Below, piece after piece: positions 28,317 to 37,341 of a DNA stretch of 64,000 nucleotides. Origin of the DNA: CAWFSE01 sp963697565. Its GTDB lineage: Bacteria; Actinomycetota; Actinomycetes; CAVWCF01. Both the position numbers and the translations under genes were made by a program. Position 1 is the first letter of the stretch. Each line of letters opens with the position of its first letter. The stretch is from contig CAVOOM010000006.1 in NCBI GenBank assembly GCA_963697565.1, positions 471,111 through 535,110 of the forward strand, written 5' to 3'. The notes beneath the pieces were generated by a model that saw only the letters and a program-made list of their open reading frames with translations, was not told the DNA's origin and ran no database searches.

Positions 28317-28796
28317 TCAGGCCCGCTCGATCCGCATCACCCACAGGCCGCTGGCCTGGCTCTCCTTCTCGCCGGCGCCGAGCGCGACGACGCGCAGGTC
28401 CAGGGTGCCGTCCGCCAGGTCGCTCTCGGTGAGCGTGAAGCGGAAGTACGTCTCGGTCAGCGGCGCGCCGGACAGCGCGGACTCGCCGATGGCGGGGTAC
28501 CAGGTGCGGTCGGCGACGACCGGGTCGACGCTGATGCCGATCACGTCGCCGGGGACGACCTTCAGGGTGGGCAGCTGGTCGGGGGTGCAGTCGTCGGCCT
28601 CGACCCGCTCGGCGGGGTCGAACGCCCAGCAGAGCGCCTCTTCGCGCACGATGTTCTCGGTGGAGAGCACCGTCAGGTTGGTGGTGGTGAACATCGACAC
28701 CGAGGGGTAGGGCTTCTCGCAGCCGGTCAGGCCCACCGCCAGCACGGCTGCGGCGGCGAGAGCGAGGCCGGCGCGGCGGGTGGCGTACGAGCGCAT
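28317..28796 (-). CDS. Secreted lipoprotein, DUF2771-like
   Basis: The 159-residue protein has a lipoprotein signal peptide ending LAVGLTGCEKPYPS (lipobox LTGC). A beta-rich mature part includes IVREEALCWAFDPAERVEAD and TETYFRFTLTESDLADGTL, ending GLWVMRIERA. This layout and its place between the long cold-shock protein and DUF3027 match actinobacterial DUF2771 proteins as I recall them; function is unknown. Two cysteines in the mature part (ALCW, DDCT) could form a disulfide. Confidence 0.78.
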   Translation of the reverse strand: MRSYATRRAGLALAAAAVLAVGLTGCEKPYPSVSMFTTTNLTVLSTENIVREEALCWAFDPAERVEADDCTPDQLPTLKVVPGDVIGISVDPVVADRTWYPAIGESALSGAPLTETYFRFTLTESDLADGTLDLRVVALGAGEKESQASGLWVMRIERA

Positions 28797-28833
28797 CAGT
28801 GGTCTCCCGGGGTCGAGGGTTGCGTCGTAAGGC

Positions 28834-28847
28834 TACCGTTGCCCCTT
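28834..28847 (+). promoter_or_regulatory. -10 hexamer TACCGT, leaderless DUF3027 gene
   Basis: TACCGT (28834-28839) is 8 nt before the GTG at 28848. Confidence 0.55.
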
Positions 28848-29642
28848 GTGACCCCCACCGCGACCACCGAGCCCGCCGCCGCGACCCCGGATGCCGTGTG
28901 CGCCGCGGCGGTCGAGCTGGCCCGCGCTGCGGCCGTCGAGACGGCTGGCGCCGAGCAGGTCGGCGAGCACCTCGGCTGCGCGTCCGACGGCGAGCGGCTG
29001 GCCACCCACCGCTTCGCCTGCCTGTCGCCGGCGTACGTCGGCTGGCACTGGGCGGTGACCGTGGCCCGCGCCTCGCGGGCCCGCGTGGCCACCGTCGACG
29101 AGGTGTGCCTGCTGCCCGGGGCGGGGGCCCTGCTCGCCCCGCCGTGGCTGCCCTGGTCGGAGCGGCTGCGTCCCGGCGACCTCGGCCCCGGCGACCTGCT
29201 GCCGACCACCGCCGACGACCCGCGGCTCGCCCCGGGCTACACCGACGCCGACGCGGCCGGCACCGACGACGACCCGGCTGACGCGCGCGCGTTGCGGGAG
29301 GTCGGCTGGGAGCTGGGCCTCGACCGCCCGCGCGTGCTCTCGGTGGACGGGCTGCTCGACGCGGCCGACCGGTGGGCCCACGGCGAGGGCGGCGCCTTCA
29401 CGCCGATCGCCGAGGCGGCCCCGGCCCAGTGCGAGACCTGCGGCTTCCTGGTGCGGCTGCCGGGACTGCTCGGCCAGGCCTTCGGGCTGTGCGCCAACGA
29501 GTGGTCGACGCGCGACGGCGCCGTCGTCGCGCTCGGGCACGGCTGCGGCGCGCACAGCGAGGTCGCGCACGCGCCGCTGCACGAGTCGCCGTCGGCGCAT
29601 GTGGTCGACAGCCTCGGCTACGACGAGCTGGGCCACTCCTGA
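28848..29642 (+). CDS. DUF3027 protein
   Basis: The 264-residue protein carries the DUF3027 signature GWHWAVTVARASRARVATVD, followed by EVCLLPG and PPWLPWSERLRPGDLGPGDL. A C-terminal cysteine cluster reads CETCGFLVRLPG…GLCANEWSTRDG…HGCGAHSE, consistent with a small zinc-binding module. The family is almost confined to actinobacteria, with no assigned function. The next gene starts within its stop codon, tying it to the sacsin-type ATPase. Confidence 0.88.
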   Translation: MTPTATTEPAAATPDAVCAAAVELARAAAVETAGAEQVGEHLGCASDGERLATHRFACLSPAYVGWHWAVTVARASRARVATVDEVCLLPGAGALLAPPWLPWSERLRPGDLGPGDLLPTTADDPRLAPGYTDADAAGTDDDPADARALREVGWELGLDRPRVLSVDGLLDAADRWAHGEGGAFTPIAEAAPAQCETCGFLVRLPGLLGQAFGLCANEWSTRDGAVVALGHGCGAHSEVAHAPLHESPSAHVVDSLGYDELGHS

Positions 29643-32600
29643 CCATTCCGCCGGACCCGTACGGGCTGGCGGCGCACCGCGCCGCGGTCCTGCGGGCGTG
29701 GGCGGACAACCCCGACCGCTTCCGCGAGGACGCCAACGCCGAGGACGACCTCGCGCTCGGGGGCTACCGCGGGCGGGTCGTCGTCGAGCTCGCGCAGAAC
29801 GCCGCCGACGCCGCCGCCCGCGCGGGCGTGCCGGGCCGGCTGCGGCTGCGGCTCGCCGACGGGGTGCTCTCGGCCGCCAACACGGGGGAGCCCCTCGACG
29901 CGGCGGGCGTGCGCGCTCTCGCCTCACTGCGGGCCTCGGCCAAGCGGCCCGAAGCGACGGGCGGTGACGCCGCCGTCGGGGAGGGCCTGGCCGGGCGGTT
30001 CGGCGTCGGCTTCGCCGCGGTGGCGGCGGTCTGCGATGAGCCGCGGGTCCGCTCGGCCGGCGGTGGCGGCGGGGTCCGCTTCTCGCGGGTGGACACCGCC
30101 GAGGCGCTCGGCGAGGCCGCGGCCGCGGCACCCGGGCTGGCCGCCGAGGTCGCCGCCCGCGGCGGTCGCGCGCCGCTGCTGAGGCTGCCGTGGCCGGAGG
30201 ACTCAGCCCCGGCCGAGGGCTACGCCACCGAGGTGGTGCTGCCGCTGCGCGACGCCGTGGCCGAGGAGGCCGTCCGCGGCCAGCTGCTCGCCCTCGACTG
30301 CGGGCTGCTGCTCGCGCTGCGGTCGCTGGCCGAGGTGGTGGTGGAGGTCGACGGCGCCGTCCGGGCGCTGACCGCGCAGTGGGACGGCGAGCGGGTCGTG
30401 GTCCACGACGGCGACGAGCGCTCGCAGTGGCTGTGCGCTTCGTGGGCCGGCGACGCGCCCGCTTCGCTGCTCGCCGACCGCCCGGTCGAGGAGCGGCTGT
30501 CTGCGCGCCGCTGGCTGCGCTGGGCCCTCCCGGTTGACCCCGAGGGCGCGCCGATCGGGCTGCCCCCGGGCGTCCCCGCGGTGGCGCACGGCCCGACCCC
30601 GACCGCCGAGCCGGTCGACCTGCCGGCGCTGCTGCTCGGCGCGCTGCCGCAGGACCCCGGCCGCACCTCCGTCGAGCCCGGCCCGCTGGCCGACTGGCTC
30701 GCCGAGCGGGCCGCCGAGGCGTACGCGGGGCTGGCCGCGCCGCTCATCGCCGAGTCCCCGGCCGGGCTCGCCCTCGTCCCCGGCCCGGCCGCCGCGGGCG
30801 TCTTCGACGGGGTGCTGCGGCAGCAGATCCGCGAGCGGCTGCTCGCCGCGGCCCCGCTCGCGTCGGCGTACACCGTGCCGGGCGCAGGGGCCGACACGCT
30901 GCGGGTGCTGGCCGAGCGGCTGCCCGGGGCGCTGGACCCCGCCTGGTCTTCCTCGGCCTCGCGGCGAGGCGCCCTGCGGGCCCTGCATGTCGAGGAGGCC
31001 GACCTCGCCGACTGCCTGGACGGGCTGTCCTCCGGCGGGCCGCCGGAGTGGTGGGCGCGGCTCTACGCGGCCCTGGCCGCCGATGAGGCGGCGCTGGGCG
31101 CGCTGGACGGGCTGCCCGATCCCGCTGGCGGGCGGGGGCATGGCGCGCGGCGCGCGCGGCCTGCTGGCCGGGGCCCGGTCCACGGCGCTGCTCACGGCGG
31201 CCGGGGCCCGCGTCGTGCACCCCGATGCCGACCACCCGCTGCTGCGGCGGCTCGGGGTCAGGGACGCCGACGCGGCCGCGGTCCTCGCCCTGCCCGGCCT
31301 CGCTGCGGCGGCGCACGGCCCGGAGGCGTACGACGCCGAGGTCCTCGACGACCTGCTCGACCTGCTCGACGAGATCGCCGACGAGTCGGCCGCGGTGCTC
31401 TCCGACGCGCTCGGGGAGTGGCCGGTGCCGCTGGAGGGCGGGGGCCACGCCCCCGCGCGGGAGGCGGTGCTCCCCGGCTCGCCGCTGGCCGCGCTCGTCG
31501 AACTGCCCGCGGTCGACCCCTCGCTGGCCGCCCGCCGGCCGCGCGCGCTGGCCAGGCTCGGGGTGGCCGCGCGGTTCGCGGTCGAGGTCATGCCGGTCGT
31601 GGCGCTGGACGGGGGGTCGGGCGACGGGCCCGGACGGCGACCGCGACTGGTGGGCGGACTGGGCCGAGGACGCCGCCGAGCGGCTGGAGCTCGCCTGCCC
31701 CGGGGCCCTCGACCACCCCGAGCCGCCCACCGCCGTCGACGTGGCGCTGCTGCGGCCGCTCGGGGCGGTGCGCCCGGACGCCTGGCCGGAGGCGCTCGCC
31801 CTGGCGGCCGCCGACCCGGCGGCGCGACGGGCCCTGCTCGACCCGGTGCGGGTCGTCGCCGCCGACGGCCGCTCGGCGTGGGCGCCGGGACCCTCGGCGT
31901 GGCGGATCGGCCGGCTCGCCTCGGTCGGCGGGACGCCGCTGGCCGACCTGCGGCTGCCCGGCGACGACCGGCTGGACGGCGTGTACGACGACGTGCCCGG
32001 CGGCTGGGCCGCTGGTGCGGGATCCGACCTGCTCGCGGCCCTGGGCGTCCGGACCACGGTCGAGCGGCTGCTTGAGGAGCCGGACGGGCCGCAGGACCTG
32101 CTCGACCGGCTGGCCGATGAGGCGCGCGCCATCGACCCCGCGCGCGCGGCGGCCCTGCACCGCGCGCTGTCGGCCGTCGACCCCGAACGCGTCGACCCGC
32201 CCGACCGGGTGCGCTGCGCCGACGGGGTGGTCCGCCCGGCCGACGAGGCGGTGGTGGCCGCCGCGCCGTACCTGCTGCCGCTGCTGGGCGAGCGCCCGGT
32301 GGTCGCCGGCGACGCCCGGCTCGCCGACCTGCTCGACCTCGACCTCGCCCGCGTCGAGCCGCCGGCGCTCTCGGCCGCACGCAGTGACCCGCCCGACCCC
32401 GCCGATCGTCGCCCGGCTGCTGCCCGAGGCCCCCGCGACGTACGTCGAGCAGGACGACCTCGCGGTCGACTGGTGGGTGGACGAGCCGGCCGGGGGGCCG
32501 CCGGTCGTGCGGGCCGCGACGATGGACGGGCTGGCCCGCGGGCTGGCCTGGGCGGCCGGGCGGTGGTCGGCGCGGCACCTGCTCGCCGAGGCGCTGGCCG

Positions 32601-32647
32601 ACCCCGCGCGGGGCGAGGCGCTCGCCCGCGAGGCGGCCTGGGACTAG
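29639..32647 (+). CDS. Sacsin N-terminal ATPase-like protein, about 1000 residues, frameshifted
   Basis: The GHKL/HSP90-like N-terminal domain shows VELAQNAADAAARAG (Asn motif), a glycine motif region LSAANTGEPLDAAGVRALAS and GEGLAGRFGVGFAAVAAV. This is the pattern of sacsin-repeat ATPases. The remaining 800 residues are Ala/Leu/Pro-rich without recognised motifs and end ALAREAAWD. Frames change near 31120, 31625 and 32390. The expected start overlaps the DUF3027 stop, but the codon there is CTG (29639); either a rare CTG start or a miscalled GTG is possible, with GTG 29699 as a fallback. Client or pathway is unknown; chaperone-like activity is inferred from the fold. Confidence 0.82.
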   Translation: MTIPPDPYGLAAHRAAVLRAWADNPDRFREDANAEDDLALGGYRGRVVVELAQNAADAAARAGVPGRLRLRLADGVLSAANTGEPLDAAGVRALASLRASAKRPEATGGDAAVGEGLAGRFGVGFAAVAAVCDEPRVRSAGGGGGVRFSRVDTAEALGEAAAAAPGLAAEVAARGGRAPLLRLPWPEDSAPAEGYATEVVLPLRDAVAEEAVRGQLLALDCGLLLALRSLAEVVVEVDGAVRALTAQWDGERVVVHDGDERSQWLCASWAGDAPASLLADRPVEERLSARRWLRWALPVDPEGAPIGLPPGVPAVAHGPTPTAEPVDLPALLLGALPQDPGRTSVEPGPLADWLAERAAEAYAGLAAPLIAESPAGLALVPGPAAAGVFDGVLRQQIRERLLAAAPLASAYTVPGAGADTLRVLAERLPGALDPAWSSSASRRGALRALHVEEADLADCLDGLSSGGPPEWWARLYAALAADEAALGALDGLPDPAGGRGHGARRARPAGRGPVHGAAHGGRGPRRAPRCRPPAAAAARGQGRRRGRGPRPARPRCGGARPGGVRRRGPRRPARPARRDRRRVGRGALRRARGVAGAAGGRGPRPRAGGGAPRLAAGRARRTARGRPLAGRPPAARAGQARGGRAVRGRGHAGRGAGRGVGRRARTATATGGRTGPRTPPSGWSSPAPGPSTTPSRPPPSTWRCCGRSGRCARTPGRRRSPWRPPTRRRDGPCSTRCGSSPPTAARRGRRDPRRGGSAGSPRSAGRRWPTCGCPATTGWTACTTTCPAAGPLVRDPTCSRPWASGPRSSGCLRSRTGRRTCSTGWPMRRAPSTPRARRPCTARCRPSTPNASTRPTGCAAPTGWSARPTRRWWPPRRTCCRCWASARWSPATPGSPTCSTSTSPASSRRRSRPHAVTRPTPPIVARLLPEAPATYVEQDDLAVDWWVDEPAGGPPVVRAATMDGLARGLAWAAGRWSARHLLAEALADPARGEALAREAAWD

Positions 32648-32962
32648 AGGCTGCGCCCGGCCCGCCGGTACGCCTCACGGCGCCGCCGGACGTACCAGAT
32701 CCCCAGCAGCCCCAAGGCAAAACCGGTCGCGCAGACCGCCAGCCACCAGGTGTTGTCGGCCTCGGCCAGCTGGTCGCGGAAGGCCAGCAGCACCAGGAAC
32801 GCCACCGCCCACAGCGCCGTCCCGACGGTGACCGGGACGACGGCGTCGGCCTGCGGCGGCTCGGGCGGCTCTCTGAGCACGCGCTTGCCGGCGGGGACCG
32901 CAGCCGCCGTCGGGCGCGGCCTCGTCCGATGCGGCCTCGTCGGGTGCGGGCTGGTCGGTCAC
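32644..32962 (-). CDS. DUF2530-like small membrane protein, one frameshift
   Basis: The protein has about 105 residues with an acidic N-terminus (TDQPAPDEAASDEAAPDG), then PPEPPQADAVVPVTVGTALW, two membrane segments (AVAFLVLLAFRDQLAEA, WWLAVCATGFALGLLGIWYV) and a basic end (RRRREAYRRAGRSL). The pattern matches actinobacterial DUF2530 proteins. A one-base break lies near 32905. TAGGCT 6 nt before the GTG at 32962 supports this start. It is convergent with the ATPase gene, overlapping by four bases. Confidence 0.75.
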
Positions 32963-32974
32963 GGGTGGAGCCTA
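32963..32974 (-). promoter_or_regulatory. -10 hexamer TAGGCT, leaderless DUF2530 gene
   Basis: Minus-strand TAGGCT (32974-32969), 6 nt before GTG 32962. Confidence 0.55.
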
Positions 32975-33003
32975 CGAGGCGGGGCGGCCCGCGCCGCAGC
33001 GGT

Positions 33004-33016
33004 TAGCCTCGACCCC
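33004..33016 (+). promoter_or_regulatory. -10 hexamer TAGCCT, leaderless 27-residue ORF
   Basis: TAGCCT (33004-33009), 7 nt before ATG 33017; it probably drives the methyltransferase gene as well. Confidence 0.55.
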
Positions 33017-33100
33017 ATGGATCCCCGGACGCGGCGCTGGCTGGTGCCCGCCGCGCTGGTGCTGATGATCCTCGCCGTCGTCGTCGGCTCGCTGCTCTGA
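33017..33100 (+). CDS. 27-residue single-span membrane peptide
   Basis: The ORF encodes MDPRTRRWLVPAAL followed by a hydrophobic stretch ending VVVGSLL. Three arginines before one transmembrane segment make an ideal inside-positive small membrane protein. A canonical leaderless -10 precedes the ATG, and the methyltransferase gene starts 4 bases after its stop. It is small, but promoter placement, codon use and composition all support translation. Confidence 0.6.
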   Translation: MDPRTRRWLVPAALVLMILAVVVGSLL

Positions 33101-33104
33101 CCCG

Positions 33105-34313
33105 ATGCCGCCCCCCCAGCCGCTTCCCGACGCGCTCGCCGAGCTGCGGACCACGCTGCTCGACCCCGACCGGCTGGTCCGGGCGATCGCGTCGGGGCGC
33201 CGCGCGGGCACGCCGGCCCACCGCCGCGCGGATCTGCAGCCGGTCGACCTCGCCGCGGGGCGGCTGCTGCAGGTCGTCCGGTACGACGAGCGGCAGGCCT
33301 TCACCGCCAACCACCCGTACGGCCCCGACGCCGAGGCGCAGGTGGACGCGCTGCTCGCCGAGCCGTACGGCCACTGGCGGGTCGAGGCGGTCGACGGGGT
33401 CGTCGAGCTGCGGGTGACCAAGAAGGGCCTGGCCCAGGTGCACCGCAGCGCGCCGCCCGCCGCGGCCGCGGCCGGCCCCCGGGCGCACGACCGAGCCAAG
33501 CCGCGGGCGGTCGACCCGGGGGAGCCGTACCTGCATGCGGTCGGCATCACCGACGCCGACGGCCGGGTGAAGCCGCGCCGCGAGGGCAAGTACGCCCAGG
33601 TCGAGGCGTTCGTGCGCGCGCTGGAGCCGGTGCTCGACCCGCTCGCCGACCTCGACCGCGCGGAGCCGCTGTCGGCGGTGGACCTCGGCTGCGGCAACGC
33701 CTACCTCACGTTCGCCGCGTACGACCGGCTGCGCGCCCGCGGCCTCGACGTGCGGATGACCGGGGTCGACGTCAAGGCGCAGGCGCGCGAGCGCAACACT
33801 CGGATCGCTGCCGAGCTGGGCTGGCCGGGGCTGGCGTTCGCCGAGGGGACCATCGCCGGCGCCGACGTGCCGCCAGCCGACCTCGTGCTCGCGCTGCACG
33901 CCTGCGACACCGCGACCGACGAGGCGCTGGCCCGCGCGGTGCGGTGGGGGTCGCGGGTGGTGCTCGCGGCGCCGTGCTGCCACCACGACGTGCAGCGCCA
34001 GCTGCGGACCGCGGCGCCGCCGCACCCGTACGGGCCGCTGGTGCGGCACGGGATCCTGCGCGAGCGGTTCGCCGACGTGCTGACCGACGCGCTGCGCGCT
34101 GCCCTGCTGCGGCTGCTGGGCTACCGGGTCGAGGTGGTCGAGTTCGTCGGCAGCCAGCACACGCCGCGCAACACGCTGATCCGCGCGGTGCGCACAGGCG
34201 CGCCGGCGACCGCCGAGCAGGTGGCCGAGTACCGCGACCTGCGCGATGCCTGGGGGGTCGTTCCCGCGCTCGAGCGGATGCTCCCCGACGAGGTCGCCCG
34301 TGCGCTGGCGTAG
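33105..34313 (+). CDS. SAM-dependent methyltransferase (Methyltransf_32 / METTL25-like)
   Basis: The 402-residue protein has a unique N-terminal region (about 1-140, with VRYDERQAFTANHPYG and VELRVTKKGLAQVHRS). The class I methyltransferase core has motif I AVDLGCGNAYLTFAAYDRL, then RMTGVDVKAQARERN and DLVLALHACDTATDEALARA. The signature APCCHHD, with its conserved cysteines, is found in the METTL25/RRNAD1-like group. The substrate is unknown, with RNA or protein both possible. The start ATG at 33105 follows the small membrane ORF by 4 bases. A secreted protein gene follows after 5 bases. Confidence 0.85.
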   Translation: MPPPQPLPDALAELRTTLLDPDRLVRAIASGRRAGTPAHRRADLQPVDLAAGRLLQVVRYDERQAFTANHPYGPDAEAQVDALLAEPYGHWRVEAVDGVVELRVTKKGLAQVHRSAPPAAAAAGPRAHDRAKPRAVDPGEPYLHAVGITDADGRVKPRREGKYAQVEAFVRALEPVLDPLADLDRAEPLSAVDLGCGNAYLTFAAYDRLRARGLDVRMTGVDVKAQARERNTRIAAELGWPGLAFAEGTIAGADVPPADLVLALHACDTATDEALARAVRWGSRVVLAAPCCHHDVQRQLRTAAPPHPYGPLVRHGILRERFADVLTDALRAALLRLLGYRVEVVEFVGSQHTPRNTLIRAVRTGAPATAEQVAEYRDLRDAWGVVPALERMLPDEVARALA

Positions 34314-34317
34314 CCGT

Positions 34318-35343
34318 ATGCCTAGCGCCGTCGTCGCCGGGCTGCTCGCGGCCGTTGCCGCGGTGGCGCCCGGGACCTCCGCTGCGTCGGTCGCGATCGA
34401 GAAGCCCCCCGAGGGGACGGTCGTCGACCGCCGCATCCAGGACCCGCGCATCACCGAGTCGAGCGGGCTCGCGGCGAGCCTGCTGCACCCCGGCGTGCTG
34501 TGGACCCACAACGACTCCGGCGACGATCCGCGGATCTTCGCGATTGCCCCGGACGGCTCGACCGCGGCGACGTTCACCTTGCCGGACGCGCCCGCGCGCG
34601 ACTGGGAGGCGATCAGCAGCGGCCGCGACGCCGACGGCCGCCCGGTGCTGTGGATCGGCGACATCGGCGACAACCTCGGGGTGTGGCGCAGCGTGCGCGT
34701 CCTCAAGGTGCGCGAGCCCGAGGTGCTGCGCGACGGCGCGCTGGAGTGGACGCGGTACGACCTCGCCTTCGCCGACGGGCCGCGCAACGCCGAGGCGCTG
34801 CTCGCCGACCCCGCCACCGGGCGGCTCTACGTCGCGAGCAAGGAGACCTCCGGCGCGGGGCTGTACGCCGCGCCAACCCCGCTCGTCGCGGGCAGCCGCA
34901 ACACCCTGCAGCGCGTGGGCGACGTGCCGTCCGTCATCACCGACGGCGCGTTCAGCGCAGACGGCAGCCGGGTGGCGCTGGTCGACTACGTGTACGCCTG
35001 GGTCTACCGCTGGACCGGCGACGGCCTGGCCCCCGATCCGCAGCGGATCCTGCTCCCGGCCCGCGGCCAGGGCGAGTCGGTCGCCTGGACCGACGACGGG
35101 TCCGCGCTGCTCGTCGGCAGCGAGGGGGTGCGCTCACCGATCTGGCGGGTGCCGGTCTTCGATGCCAGCGCGTCGCCGTCGCCTACGGCGGGCGCGGACC
35201 CCACCTCCGAACCGCCAGCACCGCCGTCACCCGAGTCGGAAGAGGGAGACGGCGGCCAGCCGCCGCTGTGGCTCTGGGCGGCCGGCGCCCTGGTGGCGGT
35301 CGTCGCCGGCACCGTCGCCGCCCGCTCCCACCGCCGCCCATGA
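34318..35343 (+). CDS. Secreted, C-terminally anchored beta-propeller-like protein
   Basis: The 341-residue protein has a signal peptide (VVAGLLAAVAAVAPGTSAAS). The extracytoplasmic domain contains repeated blade-like stretches (LLHPGVLWTHNDSGDDPRIF, then WEAISSGRD, PVLWIGDIGDN and GAFSADGSRVALVDYVYAWV). A Pro/Ser/Glu-rich linker and one C-terminal membrane helix (LWLWAAGALVAVVAGTVAA) with a basic end complete it. WTHNDSGD and RDWEAIS are phrases I associate with actinobacterial 'esterase-like/WD40-like' proteins of unknown activity. It is probably displayed on the outer face of the membrane. Confidence 0.78.
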   Translation: MPSAVVAGLLAAVAAVAPGTSAASVAIEKPPEGTVVDRRIQDPRITESSGLAASLLHPGVLWTHNDSGDDPRIFAIAPDGSTAATFTLPDAPARDWEAISSGRDADGRPVLWIGDIGDNLGVWRSVRVLKVREPEVLRDGALEWTRYDLAFADGPRNAEALLADPATGRLYVASKETSGAGLYAAPTPLVAGSRNTLQRVGDVPSVITDGAFSADGSRVALVDYVYAWVYRWTGDGLAPDPQRILLPARGQGESVAWTDDGSALLVGSEGVRSPIWRVPVFDASASPSPTAGADPTSEPPAPPSPESEEGDGGQPPLWLWAAGALVAVVAGTVAARSHRRP

Positions 35344-35518
35344 CAACCCGTGACCGGACTGCGGATGGGGGGCGCATGCGCTTCAAGAGCCGGCTCGGGC
35401 AGGCCGACAATCGAGTGATGGGGGGATCGGCGCAGGCGCGCGCGGCCGGGCTGCTCGCGCAGTTGGAGGCGCACCCGGCTGCCTCCTACCGGTCCGCTGG
35501 ATCTACTGGGGAGTACTG

Positions 35519-36137
35519 ATGCGGCGGGAGTGGGCGCAGTACCTGCTGGGCGATCTTGAGGCGGCGCTGCGGGAGGTCGGGGCTCCGGTGGTGGAGTTCC
35601 TGCGGCCGGGGTTGTCCGATGGGGACATGGACCGGCTGTGCGAGCCGCACGGGCTGGTCCTGCCCGGCGAGTTGCGCGCGTGGTGGGGGTGGCACAACGG
35701 CACTGACATTCGCGGCCGCGCTTGAGCGCACGTCCCGGGGTCGCGGGGCCACCCTCACCGGGTGGAAGACCTACCAGCCGAGCCTGCAGGAGGCCCTGGA
35801 CTACCGGGTCCTGCTCCTGGCCGAGGCCCAGGAGAAGCACGCACAGCTCGCCCCCGAGCAGTACTGGCGGCCGTCCTATCTGCCTTTGACGCTGGGCAGC
35901 AACCACACGTGGATCGCCGAGGTGGGCTCGGGCGAGGCGGTGCGGGTGCGGCGGATGGCCTTCGACGACCGGCACGAGGTGGTGCTGGCACCCTCGCTGG
36001 CCAACCTGGTCGAGCGCTGGGTCGCGGCGCTTCGTGGCGGCCGCCTGCGCTTCGACACCGAGACCTACGACGGCTGGGAGATCGACGTGGCCGGCTTGTC
36101 GTACCCGGAGCGGACTGAGTTGGAGAACCTGCTGTAG
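35519..36137 (+). CDS. SMI1/KNR4-like (SUKH) protein, one frameshift
   Basis: The protein has about 205 residues. It starts MRREWAQYLLGDLEAALREV and contains the SMI1/KNR4 phrase LCEPHGLVLPGELRAWW followed by GWHNGTD. The second half continues in another frame (LTLGSNHTWIAEVGSGEAVR, FDTETYDGWEIDVAGL) after a one-base break near 35707. SUKH-fold proteins are often immunity proteins to nuclease toxins but also have housekeeping roles. No toxin gene is adjacent, so immunity is only a possibility. About 170 bases before it hold nothing I recognise. Confidence 0.75.
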
Positions 36138-36186
36138 CCGGGCATGCGGCCGCGCTCGGCTCGCCGGTCCGCGGCGCTGCGGGGCC

Positions 36187-37315
36187 TCAGCCCTGGAGGC
36201 GCTCCACGACGTGGTCGATGCAGGCGGTGAGCTTGGCGACGTCGGCGGGGTCGACGGACGGGAACATCGCGATCCGCAGCTGGTTGCGGCCGAGCTTGCG
36301 GTACGGCTCGGTGTCGACGATCCCGTTGGCGCGCAACGCCTTCGCCACGGCGGTCGCGTCGATCGCGTCGTCGAGGTCGATGGTGCCGATGACGTTCGAG
36401 CGCTTGGCCGGGTCGGCGACGTAGGGGGTCGCGTACGACGGTGCGCTCGGCCCACCCGTACAGCGCGGCGGCCGACTCGGCGGTGCGCGCGACGCACCAG
36501 GGCAGCCCGCCCTGGGCGTTGAACCAGTCGACCTGCTCGGCCATCAGCAGGATCGTGGCCAGGGCCGGGGTGTTGTACGTCTGGTCGAGGCGGCTGTTGT
36601 CGATCGCGGTCTGCAGGTCGAGGAACGCCGGGATGTGCCGGCCGCTCGCCTTGACCTCGGCGGCGCGCTCGATCGCGGCCGGCGACATCAGCGCGAACCA
36701 CAGCCCGCCGTCGGAGGCGAAGCACTTCTGCGGCGCGAAGTAGTAGACGTCGGTCTCGCTGACGTCCACCGCGAGCCCGCCCGCGGCCGAGGTCGCGTCG
36801 AACGCCATCAGCGCGCCCGCGTCGGCGCCGGCCACCCGGCGCGGGGTGATCGCGACGCCGGTCGAGGTCTCGTTGTGCGGCGAGCCGTAGAGGTCGACGC
36901 CGGCCTCGGCGGCGAACTCCGGGGCGTCGCCCGGCTCGGACTTCAGGATCGTCGGCTCGCCCAGCCAGGGGGCGTCCTTGGCGGCCTTGGCGAACTTCGA
37001 GCCGAACTCGCCGAAGGTCAGGAACTGCGCCCGGTCGCGGATCAGCCCGGCCGTCGCGACATCCCAGAACGCCGTCGACCCGCCGTTGCCGAGCACGACC
37101 TCGTACCCCTCGGGCAGCGAGAAGAGCTCGGCGAGCCCGGCGCGCACCCGGCCGACCTGCGACTTCACGGTCTTCTGCCGGTGCGAGGTGCCGAGGTACG
37201 TCGGGGCGGCGGCGGCCAGCGCCGCCACCTGCTCGGGGCGGACCTTGCTCGGGCCGGCGCCGAAGCGGCCGTCGGCGGGCAGCAGGTCGGCGGGGATCTC
37301 GATCGCGGTGGGGTC
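36187..37315 (-). CDS. serC: Phosphoserine aminotransferase, one frameshift
   Basis: This fold type I PLP enzyme makes phosphoserine for serine and takes part in pyridoxal phosphate synthesis. It starts IEIPADLLPADGRFGAGPSK and contains PHNETSTGVAI, an Asp in FDATSAAGGL, and the PLP-lysine in YYFAPQKCFASDGG. The C-terminus, DPAKRSNVIGTIDLDDAI then RIAMFPSVDPADVAKLTACI, lies in a second frame after a break near 36437. No ATG/GTG/TTG is present in frame at the expected N-terminus, so the start is approximate. It is the mycobacterial-type SerC. Neighbouring citrate synthase and pdxH fit known actinobacterial order. Confidence 0.88.
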
Positions 37316-37341
37316 TTCAGAGCGTTCGGGGAGGCGGGATG

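Noticed and set aside
35344..35518. Possible small gene or RNA between the surface protein and the SUKH gene
   Set aside because: No clean ORF, promoter hexamer at a sensible distance, or hairpin was found.
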